A stretch of 64,000 nucleotides of DNA from Aquilaria yunnanensis (taxonomy: Eukaryota > Streptophyta > Magnoliopsida > Malvales > Thymelaeaceae): the NCBI GenBank assembly GCA_039654915.1, contig CM077597.1, positions 80,354,001 to 80,418,000 on the forward strand. The letters run 5' to 3'. The notes below the pieces were generated by a model. The model did not search any database and had not been told where the DNA came from. It saw only the letters and a list, made by a program, of their open reading frames with translations. Made by a program: the position numbers and the translations under genes. Of the stretch, positions 10,680 to 22,377 are shown piece by piece (positions within the stretch are counted from its first letter, which is position 1; each line of letters opens with the position of its first letter).

Positions 10680-12140
10680 GGCGCTCAATGGAGATTCATG
10701 GAGTAGAGAGTTGTTGCCATTAAAACCAAAACCCCCTGTAATTAATGTAAATGCTGATCTGCTTCTTCAAATTTGATGTTTATGAAGTTGAAAGATTGAT
10801 AAACTCCCATTTGGGGTCTCTGATTTATGCTCATAATTTTGCCCAACCAAACAAAATAAAGTCACTTGCGACGTCCGCTAGAGCATAGTGCATTGGTATT
10901 GCTGGATTTTGGAATCTGAAGGTGAGGTATAGCCGTCCGAAACTTGTACGCTACCCGCTAACCCTTATTCCGGTGCCAACGCTTCTGGCCTCAACCTCGA
11001 GCATCACCAACTGCAGGTGTCCATATATTTATCCTGTGTCATCATCTTGATCCACAACTTATAATTGTAAAAATTCATTAAAATGTGACCCATACAACAC
11101 TTTGTTTTTTTTTTTTTAAATTACTACTATTTATTTGTTAATTTACATAAAACAATAATTGTAATAATTTAAAAAAAAAAACCAAAGTGACGTATGGGCA
11201 AAATGATAATTAAGAAGTTTTTACTGGAAATAATTTTGGTCAAATAATTTAATTTGAAAGGGATATTTGCTAAATTAATACAGCAGATTCCTATTCTGTT
11301 AAGGTTTTGGTCCCGGGAATATATATAAGCTCGTGTCTTTCATCAGATGCAGGCATAAAAGTAAAATGGTAGAGATAAAAAAAACTCTATAATTAATGTA
11401 AATGTTCTGCTACTTTAAATTTGATGTTTTTGAAGTTGGAAGGTTGATAAACTCCTTTGAGGTCTTTGATTTGTTCTCGTAAGTTTGCCCGATATAAAAC
11501 CTAATAAAGCTTTTGTTATGTCCACTAGAGCATTTATTGTGATACATAGAAAAACAAGAACATTGTTTTTGCTGGACTTTAGAATATGGAGATGAGCTAA
11601 CGGTCCAAAATTAGTAAATTATACCCGCTTCATTATTCGGTCGGGTAACTAGTAATCCAAAATTTTAATGTAGGAACGACAACCAACAACTTGGTCACGA
11701 TGTTAAGCCCTTTTTATTTTTGTTGACCGACATATTATCAGCTCTGTCATTGGTGAGGTATTGTTTTTTTTACGGGACATATATTCTTTTAAATTACACA
11801 AATGTCCTTTTATAGATGAATGTATTTTAAACAAATGTCAAATAATAATCATTCTAGAAGAAAAAGAGTAGATATTATTTTATTATAAAACAAATAAAAA
11901 GACGAGAACATATGAGTGAGACATCGAGGATAACATATATAAACTTGAAAAGAACAAATAGTATCTAAAAATAAACATATTCTATAAAAAATACATATGC
12001 TGTGCATTAATTTTACACAAGACTTACTCGATCAAGTAATACTCTGATTCAAGAAATTAGCAATTTTTTAAGAAAATGATGGGATTCATGGCTTTGCAAG
12101 AAAACAAAATTTCTTCAAATTTCCCAAATATATAATCTAA
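10680..12140. repeat. Duplicated upstream segment of the defensin-like gene, with a relic
   Basis: 10730-10970 and 11385-11640 are diverged direct copies. Both carry TAATTAATGTAAATG, TTTGATGTTT, GTTGATAAACTCC, then CCRCTAGAGCAT and CCGAAA/CCAAAA blocks. A third match, 12080-12130, resembles part of the gene's intron (about 10455-10540; shared TTCATGGCTTTGCAAGA and TCAAATTTCCCAAAT). No second coding copy survives. This points to a local duplication followed by decay and rearrangement. Confidence 0.6.
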
Positions 12141-14491
12141 TGGAAATGAGACAGTCATGATTGCATGACCAAGGTTGTCAAAATCACACTTTGGATCATA
12201 GAATTACGTCCGGATTCTACAAAATGTGCCAAATTGCAATAGGGTTGCTGGTAGCATAGGATTACATAAGATTGATTGCAAGATCATAAGATCAATAGGA
12301 TCGTTCAATCCCACCGATCTTAATTGCTTTTAATTTATGGTGGGTTTAAGATTGTTTTTGGCTCAAATTATAAAATTTAAACAATATGCAATTGAGCTTG
12401 TCAAGTGGGCTGTGTCTATTGAACTCAACTGCTATATAAATAAACTAAAATATAAAATAAACTGAAATATACAGAAAATTTTTTATAGTATATGTCAACA
12501 AATTTCTATTTCTTTTTTATGAATATTAGTTTCATCTACAAGTCTCCATTATTTGGCAACACTTCTAACATTGTTTTATAGTTTATACTATAGAACCAAA
12601 TGAGTTTATGCCAAATTCAAACAAGTAATCAAGTAGTTTGAGCTTAACTTAATTGTTCAAGAAGCATATGTAATTAGCATTTGTTAAGGTGGATGCAGAA
12701 TAAGGTCAAGAAAATTGGACTTGGGCCCAAGCCCATATATAATGGAACTCACCAAGCAGCCATGATCCATGGTGCTAGTATTTGATGCTACTAGTTCATT
12801 TTGAAAATCAACACATATTAATAAATTGACGGTTGGGCATGGAATTTAGCCTATTTGAGTTTAAAACGAACCAAATTAAACCACAAAAAATGATTAAGAT
12901 TTTGGTTTGATTAGGCTTGAAAAAGATATAACCTAGAAATCAAAACTTTTGTTGGATTGAATTTGAGCATCAGCCATACCTACCACACAGTAGCCCATGT
13001 CTAATCTATATACTCAAGTAATAAGGCTGATTTTGTAAATGTTGTATGGCGTTTTCGTATTAATTAAATTTACAGAAATATTTCTTAATTATTATTTCTT
13101 TTCAAGAAAAAAGGTGAAAAAGCAGAGAACCTTATTTACCACTAAAACCTTATTTTGGTACCATTTGAATCTGATTTTTGTATCACTTAACCTAATTTTG
13201 ATACTACATAACCGGATTTAGGTACAATTAACCTGTAATTGGTAGAAGCAGATCACAACCCCATTCCCTTGTTTGGTCCTTTTTTCACATATTTCTTAAT
13301 TTAGGTCCTCATGTAACAAAATGAAAAATTTTGGAAGGGTGAAAAAGTGGCCTGTACCGATACTGGCACCTGTATTCTAGCATGGTCCCTAAACTTGGAG
13401 CCTACAACTGTTTTATGTGCCAAGATTTGGCTGTTGATGTGCTTCCAAATTGTAAATTTGACAAATTTATATATGCAATATGGATTATGGTTATGTTTTA
13501 TGTATTAAGATTAGAATGAAGATTAATTTGCATCAATGTGTTACATTCTTGTAGCAAGAATTGAAAAGCATAAACTGAATCAAAATGGAAACCAAACTGA
13601 AGTTCAACGGTTTGATGTGCTTCAGATCGGAACCACACACTGGTTTTGTTTGATTCATAGGAAACAAAAGTTCCTCTCTAGCCTCTGCACCCAATCAGTC
13701 CATGTGACTTTGGCGTTTCAACCAAGTTGATTTTATGATTTGAAATAGGAAAATCGATTATATTAGATTTAACAACTACAATCACAATTCTAATCCAATT
13801 CCATGGCTACAACTCATCAAAAAAAAAAAATCTTTGTGAAATTCCAATTTTTGACAACCTTAGTTTCAGCTACTGGTTTTTTTTTTTTTTTTACAGAAAC
13901 ATATTACAATTTTTAAAATTAATGAAAAGAGAGAATCCATAATAAAGGTTTTTGAAAACATTTTAATTGCTTTCCATAATAAAGGTTTTTGAAAACATTT
14001 TAATTGCTTTCAAACTTCTGTTCTTAAGCTTTCCCACCCAATGACATGAATTTGGATGTTTATCAGCTAGGCTAAACCTCTAGTTCCAGCATGTTTATTC
14101 CGAACGATTCATTTCTCGGTTTACAAGTTAGAACTCTGCATCAAGCAACAAGATTTTAAGACTCATGCCCTACTTTCAAGTTTTAATCAACTGATCAATA
14201 TTGTTCTACACAATCCTAATTCTGATATCTAAAGTCTTTCCCTATTTTTCCCAAATTGGAAGAATTATCAAGCAACAAAATATACCCTAATTAAATTAAT
14301 TATAGGTTTCATAACTTAGAAAATCTGTACCACCTAAATGTTAGTTTCAATTAAAATTTTCTATTTCCGTCATAACTTTGAGTTTCATCCACTAGTCTCC
14401 ATTTGACATCATTTCTATTATAGTTTTATAGCTTTTCCTACATAAGGCTGAAGATGGTTTCATGCCCATGAATTAACAGCTGACCAAAATA
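12141..14491. other. Intergenic DNA with a small tandem duplication
   Basis: No gene is seen. AAGGTTGTCAAAAT at 12171 and its inverse at about 13848-13862 may mark the ends of a decayed inverted-repeat element. 13937-13973 is repeated perfectly at 13974-14010 (37-bp unit). The last ~200 bp should include the promoter of the dirigent gene, but no clear TATA box stands out. Confidence 0.5.
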
Positions 14492-15058
14492 ATGGAGAGG
14501 AGATCAACTTTCATCACTTGGTGTTTGATCCTCGTGGTTGCAGTGGCTCCAGCTGCCATCCGCAGCAGTTACTACTCCAGGACGACGGCTTATCCAGCCA
14601 GGCAGCTACAAGTCACCAACCTAAACTTCTATTTCAATGACACGGTCAGTGGAAGCAATGCCACTGCCGTCCTGGTGGCCAGCACTAATGCTACGGGGCC
14701 AGGAGGTCCATTCGGGGTCGGGAGGGTGTTTGCTGTGGACGATCCTGTCACCCTCGGTCCCAACTTGACATCCGGGCTAGTCGGGAACTGCCAAGGTATC
14801 TATGCATCCACTGGCCAAAATGTTGTAAGTTTGGTGGTGTTGTATGATTTCAGTTTCACTACAGGCAGGTTTAATGGGAGTGGCATCAGTGTTTTCTCGA
14901 GGAATGCGATAAGGGAGACAGTGCGAGAGCTCGCGGTGGTCGGAGGGAGAGGAAGGTTTAGGATGGCTAAAGGGTTCATTCGGCTCAGTACTTATGCTGC
15001 TAATAGGACAACGGGCAATGCCATTCTACAATGCAATGCCACCATCATTCACTACTGA
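14492..15058 (+). CDS. Dirigent family protein, single exon, intact
   Basis: A 188-aa protein. Residues 1-25 form a signal peptide (MERRS, then a Trp/Leu/Val/Ala core). The rest is a full dirigent domain: NLNFYFNDTVSG (43-54), GVGRVFAVDDPVT (75-87), GNCQGIYAST (98-107), VVLYDFSFTTGRFNGS (115-130), ISVFSRN (132-138) and ELAVVGGRGRFRMAKGF (146-162). Dirigent proteins are extracellular eight-stranded beta barrels that steer the stereochemistry of phenoxy-radical coupling in lignan or lignin-related pathways; the coupled product here is unknown. There are seven N-glycosylation sequons (N49, N56, N66, N91, N128, N171, N182), many for the family. Lack of introns is usual. A possible AATAAA polyadenylation signal lies near 15165. 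GC content is clearly higher than in the flanks. Confidence 0.95.
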   Translation: MERRSTFITWCLILVVAVAPAAIRSSYYSRTTAYPARQLQVTNLNFYFNDTVSGSNATAVLVASTNATGPGGPFGVGRVFAVDDPVTLGPNLTSGLVGNCQGIYASTGQNVVSLVVLYDFSFTTGRFNGSGISVFSRNAIRETVRELAVVGGRGRFRMAKGFIRLSTYAANRTTGNAILQCNATIIHY

Positions 15059-15372
15059 GGCAAGGTGCTTAGCCTGCCTTCATTAACATTTGATTGAAGT
15101 GCCATTGCCCCCCACACCCCCTTTCTAAATGTAGGATAACAAATTAATAGAAAAGTCATTTTAAATAAAACAGAGATGTTATCTAAGTACTTTGTAAAAA
15201 GAAAAAACAGAAATGTTGGTTCTCAGACTATTACATTTCCTGCCTGCAGGCTATTACCTTCATTGGCTTGTACCTGGATGGTCGACTACAAACTAAAAGT
15301 TATCCACCAAAAATGTAAGATTCAAAATCTACTTAAGCCCGGTTCTACTTCAGAACTATGCTACTTGTACCA

Positions 15373-17991
15373 CTATTTTGCACTCATGTCTTGTGATTCC
15401 GATTCTAAATTCAAGTTACCTGGCCTATCTGGAACACCTTCAGCATCACCATCATAATCAAGCGACAACCTAAATTTCAGAATCTTGTGTAGACGAGCCA
15501 TAGGCTTTACTTGTTTCGTTCTAGCTTGACTTTGGTCTATTATTAACTTGCCGGTAAAGAGATTTGCTTCAGATGGCCCTGTTTCTTCATGAACAACAGG
15601 CGCAGCTTCTGCAATAAATTTGTATTACATCATACAATAATGGCAGGAATAACTTGAAAAAAGGAAATGTTGTTGCTGTACAAAAGAAACAGAACACATG
15701 AGATGGGGTTGATTAACAATAGAAAAAATAATTAGATAGGCATATCTGATACGGCAACTGGTTCAACTTGAGGTAATTTTGGAGCAAAGGTGTGAAATAG
15801 ATTTAAGAGGCTACTCCCAGTTAAGTCTTATAAAATATTAATCAACCTTAGTACTATATGGTTTATAGAAGTTTATCAGCCAAAGACAAAGAAAATGCAG
15901 CAAACTAGGAAATTGCGACAAAAGAGATGGTATACTTGCGTCCATAGGTGTGTTGTTCTGATCAGAGTAACTGTCAAGCAGCAAATAATTGAGCTGTTTA
16001 TTAATGCTAAAAGTTACTATGTAACCATTCAGTTCATGTAACAAATGAGATTAATATGTCACATTGTTTGAATTTTTTTTTTTCTCTTTATGTATCAAAA
16101 TGAGCAGTTGAAATAAGGAAGGCAGCTCACCTTCTTCGGAGAAAACAAAACAACTTCCAACTGTTTCTTCATATGTTCCAATCTGTCATTGAAATGGAAG
16201 CAAGAAGGCAGAAGGCTATCAGAAATTTGATTCCTGAATCTTAGCTAGATATTAGGTTGGGAGAATACTAACAACATAGAATTTCAAGAGCATACTTGAG
16301 TGCCTAGAACCTAAATACATCCACATGAGAGGGCAAATAACCGAAAAATAAAAGTAAGAAGCCGATTCTATAGCATGGGAAAAAAAACAGCTAGCAGAAC
16401 CATAAAAATTTTCCTACAATCAAATTTCTGGACATATCTTTCTTTAACAAGGCCATTGTGGAAGAGCCCCTCTAAAACTGCAAGCAGCTAAAGGCCGCAA
16501 AATGGGAAAAAAGTATCCTGAAATTGGTGTACTGCATGATGTTCTAGGTTTTCTAGGTTTTTGCAGGTTAGGTATTCTAGTTTTCAGTACATGATTCAGC
16601 TTATGAGTTAGTCAGGATATGGCTATTATGGTTGAGGTCTTCTTGAACTCAGTTTCGGGTCATATATTCATGAGGTTCTCCAAGAATAGACCATTTCAGG
16701 TACTTTATACCCAGTTCAGGTCAGCTTGCTTGTTCTTATACTTTGCTTGTTTGGCAGGATGAAGAAGTGGAAGGGAAAAAACAAAAACAAAAAGGCTCCA
16801 TCTAATGGTTGACACAAATTGTGGGACAACATGCTTGTAAAGACAATGATCACATTGAGTAATTTTTTTCCCATCCTCCCTAACAAATAGAGACTTAACT
16901 AACCAAGCTGGGACCAGTCAAATTGCAGGCTCATAAACTCTAGAATCAGAGTCCAAATTAGCTTTGGAAATCTATTTTGTACCACTTAAAGAAAATGCTA
17001 ATTGCAGAAGAGAGCCAAAGGAGGAAAATGGGGGGCTTATAATATACTCTTTATTTTGATTATCAGAATAATGCTTTTTGACATGCTATGAGACTGCTTA
17101 AATGGAAAACAGTAAAATACACATAGCATGTTTAATTTCTAAGAAAAAGTTAAGAAAAAGGAAGATCCTAAACAAAAGAGGGAAACAAAATAGTTGCCTA
17201 CAATTCCATTTGGCAAGGAAAAAATTTTAGCAATGTAGAACACGTCTTGTTGCTGCTGAAAGTGAAAGTTTAGAAACTTGTTGACTCACCAATTTCACCT
17301 TGTTATCTATGACCAATATTGGATTAACCGTGTCCAAGCCCTGCAAATAGGGAATATGGATCAGTATCAAGGGGGAGTTGTTGGTTAATGAAGAAGAAAG
17401 GAAACATCCAGCAATAGATAAAGATCTATCATTCTCTCCCATCCAACCAAACATAGTGAAAGTTACTATTTCCTGCATGGTAGCCCGTGAATCATGATAC
17501 CAAAGCTAAGAACGTTTTGAAATAAAAACCTCTGAGAAATCTTCTATGAGAAACTGCAAATAAGAGAAAAACACCAAAAGGCTCTAAAAGTTTTAGCCTG
17601 CTAGAACTAAGGCACTGTTGCAAAACCAAAATCTAAAAACTTTAACAATCTATCTTCTTTCCCTGCCTCCGAACAGCCCTTCCTAATAGAAAGGAAAACA
17701 TATTACAGAAAAGTTCACTGTGGTTAACACCGACACAAGTTCTCCACACCACAAACAAATAAAAACAGACAACTCTAATACCACTACACACTTGTGACCC
17801 ATCACAAAACACAAATTTTTTGTTGCACTACTTCAGAGTAAACAAAAAATTTAAGGTCTATCAGGTCTTACAGAAAGAACATATGGAGCATTTGGCGGGA
17901 TATCAATCTGTCCTGAAACGGCATCAAGATCAAGCAACACATACTCTTCATCATCCTCCTGATGAGCACCATCCGCGGGATACTGCTCCAT
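15373..17991 (-). CDS. TFIIIC subunit 6-like protein (GTF3C6 family), four coding exons
   Basis: Coding exons, in gene order: 17872-17991, 17290-17340, 16131-16182 and 15373-15608, all with GT-AG borders and matching phases, giving about 152 aa. Exon 1 starts MEQYPADG and carries EEYVLLDLD and IPPNAPYVLS. Exon 2 is GLDTVNPILVIDNKVKL. Exon 3 begins IGTYEETVGSCFVF. Together these are the signature of the TFIIIC_sub6 domain. Exon 4 encodes a basic and then acidic tail (ending ESESQDMSAK). TFIIIC is the DNA-binding factor that recognises the A and B boxes of tRNA genes for RNA polymerase III; subunit 6 is a small member of the complex in the nucleus. A non-coding first exon probably ends at 18396 (CAG|GTTC). 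No single exon is long, which is why the gene is easy to miss. Start chosen at the ATG right after the acceptor. Confidence 0.82.
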
Positions 17992-18909
17992 CTGCTGTAC
18001 CAAAATCAAACTGATGAAGGCGTGATTAAAGCAGAATTGCGCACAGAACCGCACTTAAACTATCAAATAACTGTACTTGTAGGTGTAGCACTAGAAATCC
18101 TGGACACTTCTTCTGTTAAGGATTTCCTAGATGTGGCTCATTTCTTCTTCAGCTTTTGTTCCATTCCAGGTGTGGCCTGAAATTTAGTGAATTCAAACCA
18201 AAGTCCATAACCCACATCGCCTTTTCAAATTTCTTCACTTTTAAATCATCAAACAAAAACGAGAAAACCCCAATTTAGCAGTATTCACGAACAGCAACCT
18301 CGAGAGAGCTAAACAAATCTGGAATAAATTGATGATACAATAATTTAACAAATAAATCTGAGAAAATCAAAGCCAATTGAAGAAAGTTAAAGAACCTGAA
18401 AAACCCAGAACAAGCAGTAGGTGTTCCGTCCTTGCCGTACTCGGCGGCGATTGTGTGCACGCGCGATTGCTCTTGCTTTTTGGATGACGAAGAAAACAAG
18501 TAGTCTAATGAGTGGAATCCACCACCGACGAAACGAGTATTGCTCCTCTCCTCCCATTTTTTACTTTTTTCGTAAAATGCTGTAGTTATACCTTCTAAAA
18601 TATTTTTATGGTACATGTAGTCCGAAACTTTAAAACCAATCACATTGCTCACATTGTCCTCAAAGATTTAATGGAAACTAATTAAACTTTTGTCATTAAC
18701 TTGATTACTTCCTTTCTTGTTGCCTCTCTTTTCTTTACATTTCTTTCTTCCAAAATCTCAGAAAATAAACACGAAACAAAAAAAAAACTTGGTTTCCAAT
18801 TATTTCAGTTTTGGACGATAATCTACATGACAAATGGCAGTATGGGGAGTTTCCTTCTACCTAGTTTGTTCCTCACACACGTTTCACTCCAATTGGGGTT
18901 TTAAGAAAA
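17992..18909. other. 5' UTR intron and upstream region of the TFIIIC6-like gene
   Basis: Reading leftwards, a GC-richer untranslated exon appears to lie at about 18396-18500, followed by an intron down to the acceptor at 17994-17996. The start of transcription is not visible. Minus-strand open frames here (18275-18652) extend the UTR exon by chance. Confidence 0.45.
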
Positions 18910-19166
18910 ATAAATAAAAGGGTAAAATCTATCGGGGCCCTTAGCTTATTTTTTTGTCCCAAATGAATACCCTACTTTAAGGTTGTCCTACCGAAATACT
19001 CCACCTCATTTAGCGCATTTCAATTGGATCATTCCCATCAATTTCAGTGTTAAATTAGATAGAAATTAATGACATGATATCAATTAATATTAAAATAAAT
19101 GTAAAATAACACTTTTCATACTTAAACTGTTCCAATTACATATTCTAAACCTTAAACCTTTTAAAT

Positions 19167-20505
19167 GGGTAAAATCTACCATGGATCGCCTAGCTTATTT
19201 TTTTTGTCTTATCGGGATACTTTGCCTTTATTTTGTCCTAGAGAGGTATTTTTTCTCTTATTGTGCATTCTATTCAACTACTTTCCGTCAAATTGACTGT
19301 TAAAGTAGATGGAAAGTGATGATATGACATTAAACAATACTAAAATAAATTTTAAAATGACAACTTGAGTCCTCAAACTATTTCAATTACTAATTCTAAC
19401 ACTTAAATTTTCACTCAAGTCAATTCTACCCCCCAAACCCTAATATTTCATCTTTATTATAGCCACCTCAATAACTGCCCACCCAGCCACCGCTGCCGAC
19501 CACCCTCCAACCACCAGCCCAGCTACTAACCGCCCTTTAGCCCACCAATGCCGCAATTGGCACTACCGCCAATCTTTTTCTTATTTCATGTTGGTTCAAG
19601 CATCCAAATCATGCTACCGTCAAAGCTGCCGCTCCATTTGTCTAACACCTAAATTCAACCTGCCCAATCACCCTCCCGTCTCGTTCACTGCCACCAAATT
19701 TGTGCATCGCCACCAAACCAAAATCAAGCTTCGTCACCGCACAATAATCACGAATCGTTGCCAACCCCGAATTACGCCTCTTCGTCTGACCAGATTCACT
19801 CATCTCCTTCTGTCCATAATCGTGTGTTGCTGCCATGCTAGAATCTACCTTCGTTGCCGTACGGGGGTCGCTCCTCACAGCCATACCCAAATCATGCATC
19901 ACTGCCATCCTAGGATTTTGCATTGCCATCATCCTAGAAATGAGCGTCGCTAGCAGCCTAGAATCGTGCATTGCCTCGGTCATGTCTTCGTCCTCCTCCG
20001 ATAACCCATCATCCGAGACTAGACTATAATTTTTTCCTTACCTCATCAGCCTCAATTAACTCTAGTTGTCCAGTACCCCTCCTTCGCCCGTTGTGCGATC
20101 CTCTTCTACTTCACCCAATCTCGCTACTTCAAGGATGGAGATCGATCACCCTAATTCCTAGAAAGAAAGAGGCGCTTCTCTTTCTTTAAACCCTTCTCTC
20201 ACTCTCCCCCCCCCCCCCCTCTCCTCTGTCCCTCTCTCTCTCTCAAATCTGGCATTAAAAATATTTGGAGAACTAAAGTTAGTGATTGAAAAAGTTAAAA
20301 AATTAAAGTTGATATTTTTCAATTTATCTTAGTGATATTAAATGCCACATCAGCATTTTCTATCCATTTTAATAGTCAATTTAATAGAAAGTAGTTGAAC
20401 AGGATGCGCAATATGAGGAAAGGTACCTCGCCAGGACAAAATAAAGTTAAGGTACTTGGATAGGATAAAAAAATAAGCTAGGTAACCCATGGTAGGTTTG
20501 ATCCC
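19167..20505. mobile_element. Mutator-like element (inner), nested in the outer one
   Basis: A 1,339-bp element whose ends start GGGTAAAATCTACCATGG and, inverted, GGGATCAAACCTACCATGG; the similarity continues for about 170 bp. The flanks are CTTTTAAAT (19158-19166) and TTTTTAAAT (20506-20514), a 9-bp target duplication with one mismatch. The inverted repeats are related to those of the outer element but distinct. The core is GC-rich and holds a 24-bp minisatellite and a poly-C run near 20205-20220. Confidence 0.82.
19670..19990. repeat. 24-bp-period minisatellite in the inner Mutator-like element
   Basis: Degenerate units of 24 bp, clearest at about 19895-19975 (units beginning GCATCACTGCC, GCATTGCCATC, GCGTCGCTAGC). 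Because the period is a multiple of three, several overlapping frames on both strands stay open (for example 19588-19953 + and 19642-19983 -). These are not supported as genes. Confidence 0.6.
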
Positions 20506-20720
20506 TTTTTAAATCTATTATTGTATACCGCTTGGTCCTAAAATTCGAACCCCCCTGGTCTTCAAATTTGTGCGCCACCACCGCCCTAGTCCTGAAATCT
20601 GAACACCTCCACCCTGGTCTGCCACCTTCATCAAGGCCCAACAGATATGGAATGAGTTTATCGTTCCGCCATCGTCTTCAAGGCTGACTCAGATCTTGAA
20701 TCTAGGAGTTCAGATTTGCT

Positions 20721-20990
20721 CGCCGTTGCAAAGATCACTATTCGAATGCTCGCAATCTTGAATATCGTTGTTTGGATGCTCGCAGTCACAAAGATCATTG
20801 TCTGAATGCTCACCGTCTCAAAGATCGTCGTTCGGATACTTGCCATCGCAAAGATCCCTGTCTGAATGCTCGCCGTCTCAAAGATCGTTTTCCGGATGCT
20901 TTTTGCCACGCAGATCGCTGTTCGAATATTTGCCGTCTCAAAGATCATCGTACGGGTACTCATTGTCGCCAAGATCGCCGTCCAAATATG
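20721..20990. repeat. 30-bp tandem repeat, nine units, in the outer Mutator-like element
   Basis: Nine consecutive 30-bp units of the form CGCCGTCTCAAAGATCGTYG.. start at 20721. The period is exact throughout although bases vary between units. The repeat keeps four overlapping frames open (20658-21237, both strands); their products are 10-residue repeats and show no domain. Confidence 0.85.
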
Positions 20991-21419
20991 GTTGTGGCTT
21001 TCAAAATCAGAGAGTGGGAGGGAGGAGTTGGACATGGAATCACCGGAAGATGTGCCAAAGGGTGAGAAGATCGCAGCTGGTGAAGGATGGATGGCGAGGT
21101 GGGTGGTGGTTTTGCGACCATGGGTGGATGGGTTTGGAGGTTTGTGGGTGATTGTTGTAAAAGATATAAGTTTAAGACTTAAAATTGTTGAGAGTAAAAG
21201 TAAAAGGATAAAAAGTGTTATTATACATTTATTTTAATTTTAACTTATTCTATTCAGCAATTTTTGTCCAATTTAACACTGAAATTGATGGAAAAGACCT
21301 AATTGAAACTCGTTAAATGAGGTGGATTACTTCAATAGGATAACCTTAAAATAGGATACTCATTTAGGAAAAAAAATATAAGCTAAGGTACATTCGATGG
21401 ATTTTACCCATAAATAAAA

Positions 21420-22377
21420 CTAATAGCACTAGAAATTAACCAATTGAGCAAAGTAGTAGGCTCCTTACGTTTGACTTAAAATAGCTATTAAGCTTGAAGT
21501 TTTGTTCATATTTGGATTGAAAGTAATATAAAATAGACTTGAACGAGTTTTAATCAATTGAATTGGAGTGGTTCGCTTACATTAAGGAAAAAAGCTAAAA
21601 TCGAGTCTAGTTGAGTCAAGTAATAAGTAAATCAAGTTTTATTTTAATTATATATCAAGTTTCAAATTTGCTTAGGTTTGATTTGATAATAATTTGGACG
21701 AGTAACGAATGAGTTTTAAGTTGAGCCGAACTTAAATTGAGCTCAAACTGTTCATTTACTTTTCACCCTTAAAAAAGGAGGTAAATGTAAGTTTTTAAAG
21801 TATGGGTGGGAGATTGAATAGAGGAAAAGTTTGATTTCCTCGTCTCTTCACCGCCGAGTTTCCTCAAACATTTCCAAATCAACATTACACTTTTTGAGCT
21901 CGATTTCCATTTTCCACTTCTTTTCGGTCCCGGGGAAAAATAAGTCACATCGAAAGGTTGTTGCAATTGCCTTTTTCTCTGTATGAATTCCAAAACCCCA
22001 TTTCAATTCGTCCCCCAATCTGATTGAATTGCTCGTGAATTTGCAGGGAAGAAGAAGAAAAAGCCCTAAATTCGTTTGCTTTGACTCGATCCTTTTCCGC
22101 TCATCTGATGATTTGTTTCCGATCACTGCACCAATCACCCGCGAAATTCTCGTCTAGTCCGATCTCCTACATTTTCTTCCCCTCTGATGTGTTCTTCATA
22201 TGCTGCTTTAATTGCTCCCGATTTCGCCTAAAAATTTGACCTGGAGCCTCGGTGGTTGTTTGTAATTTGGTTTCGTTTATGTTGGAGATTGTTGGCTTGT
22301 GGTCAGTAAGGAATTGGTCTGTCCGGGTTGGTATCTGGAATTGATTGAAATTTTGTTGATTCTTTGAGGGGCTGAAA
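21420..22377. other. Intergenic DNA and probable 5' UTR of the RCC1 gene
   Basis: AT-rich up to about 21780, then more balanced, C/T-rich sequence leading to the ATG at 22378, consistent with a promoter and 5' UTR. No TATA box is clear. Minus-strand frames in 21769-22466 have no motif. Confidence 0.45.

Larger units (their letters stand above)
18920..21409. mobile_element. Mutator-like element (outer), non-autonomous
   Basis: A 2,490-bp element with long terminal inverted repeats of roughly 160-180 bp (18920-~19085 and ~21235-21409), starting GGGTAAAATC and ending GATTTTACCC. It is flanked by a perfect 10-bp direct repeat, ATAAATAAAA (18910-18919 and 21410-21419). Long inverted repeats starting with G plus a 9-10 bp target duplication indicate a Mutator-like element. 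No transposase is present. Inside are a 30-bp minisatellite (20721-20990) and a second related element (19167-20505). Confidence 0.85.

Noticed and set aside
19588..21237. Six or more overlapping open frames on both strands
   Set aside because: All arise from 24-bp and 30-bp tandem repeats inside Mutator-like elements; a period divisible by three keeps frames open without selection.
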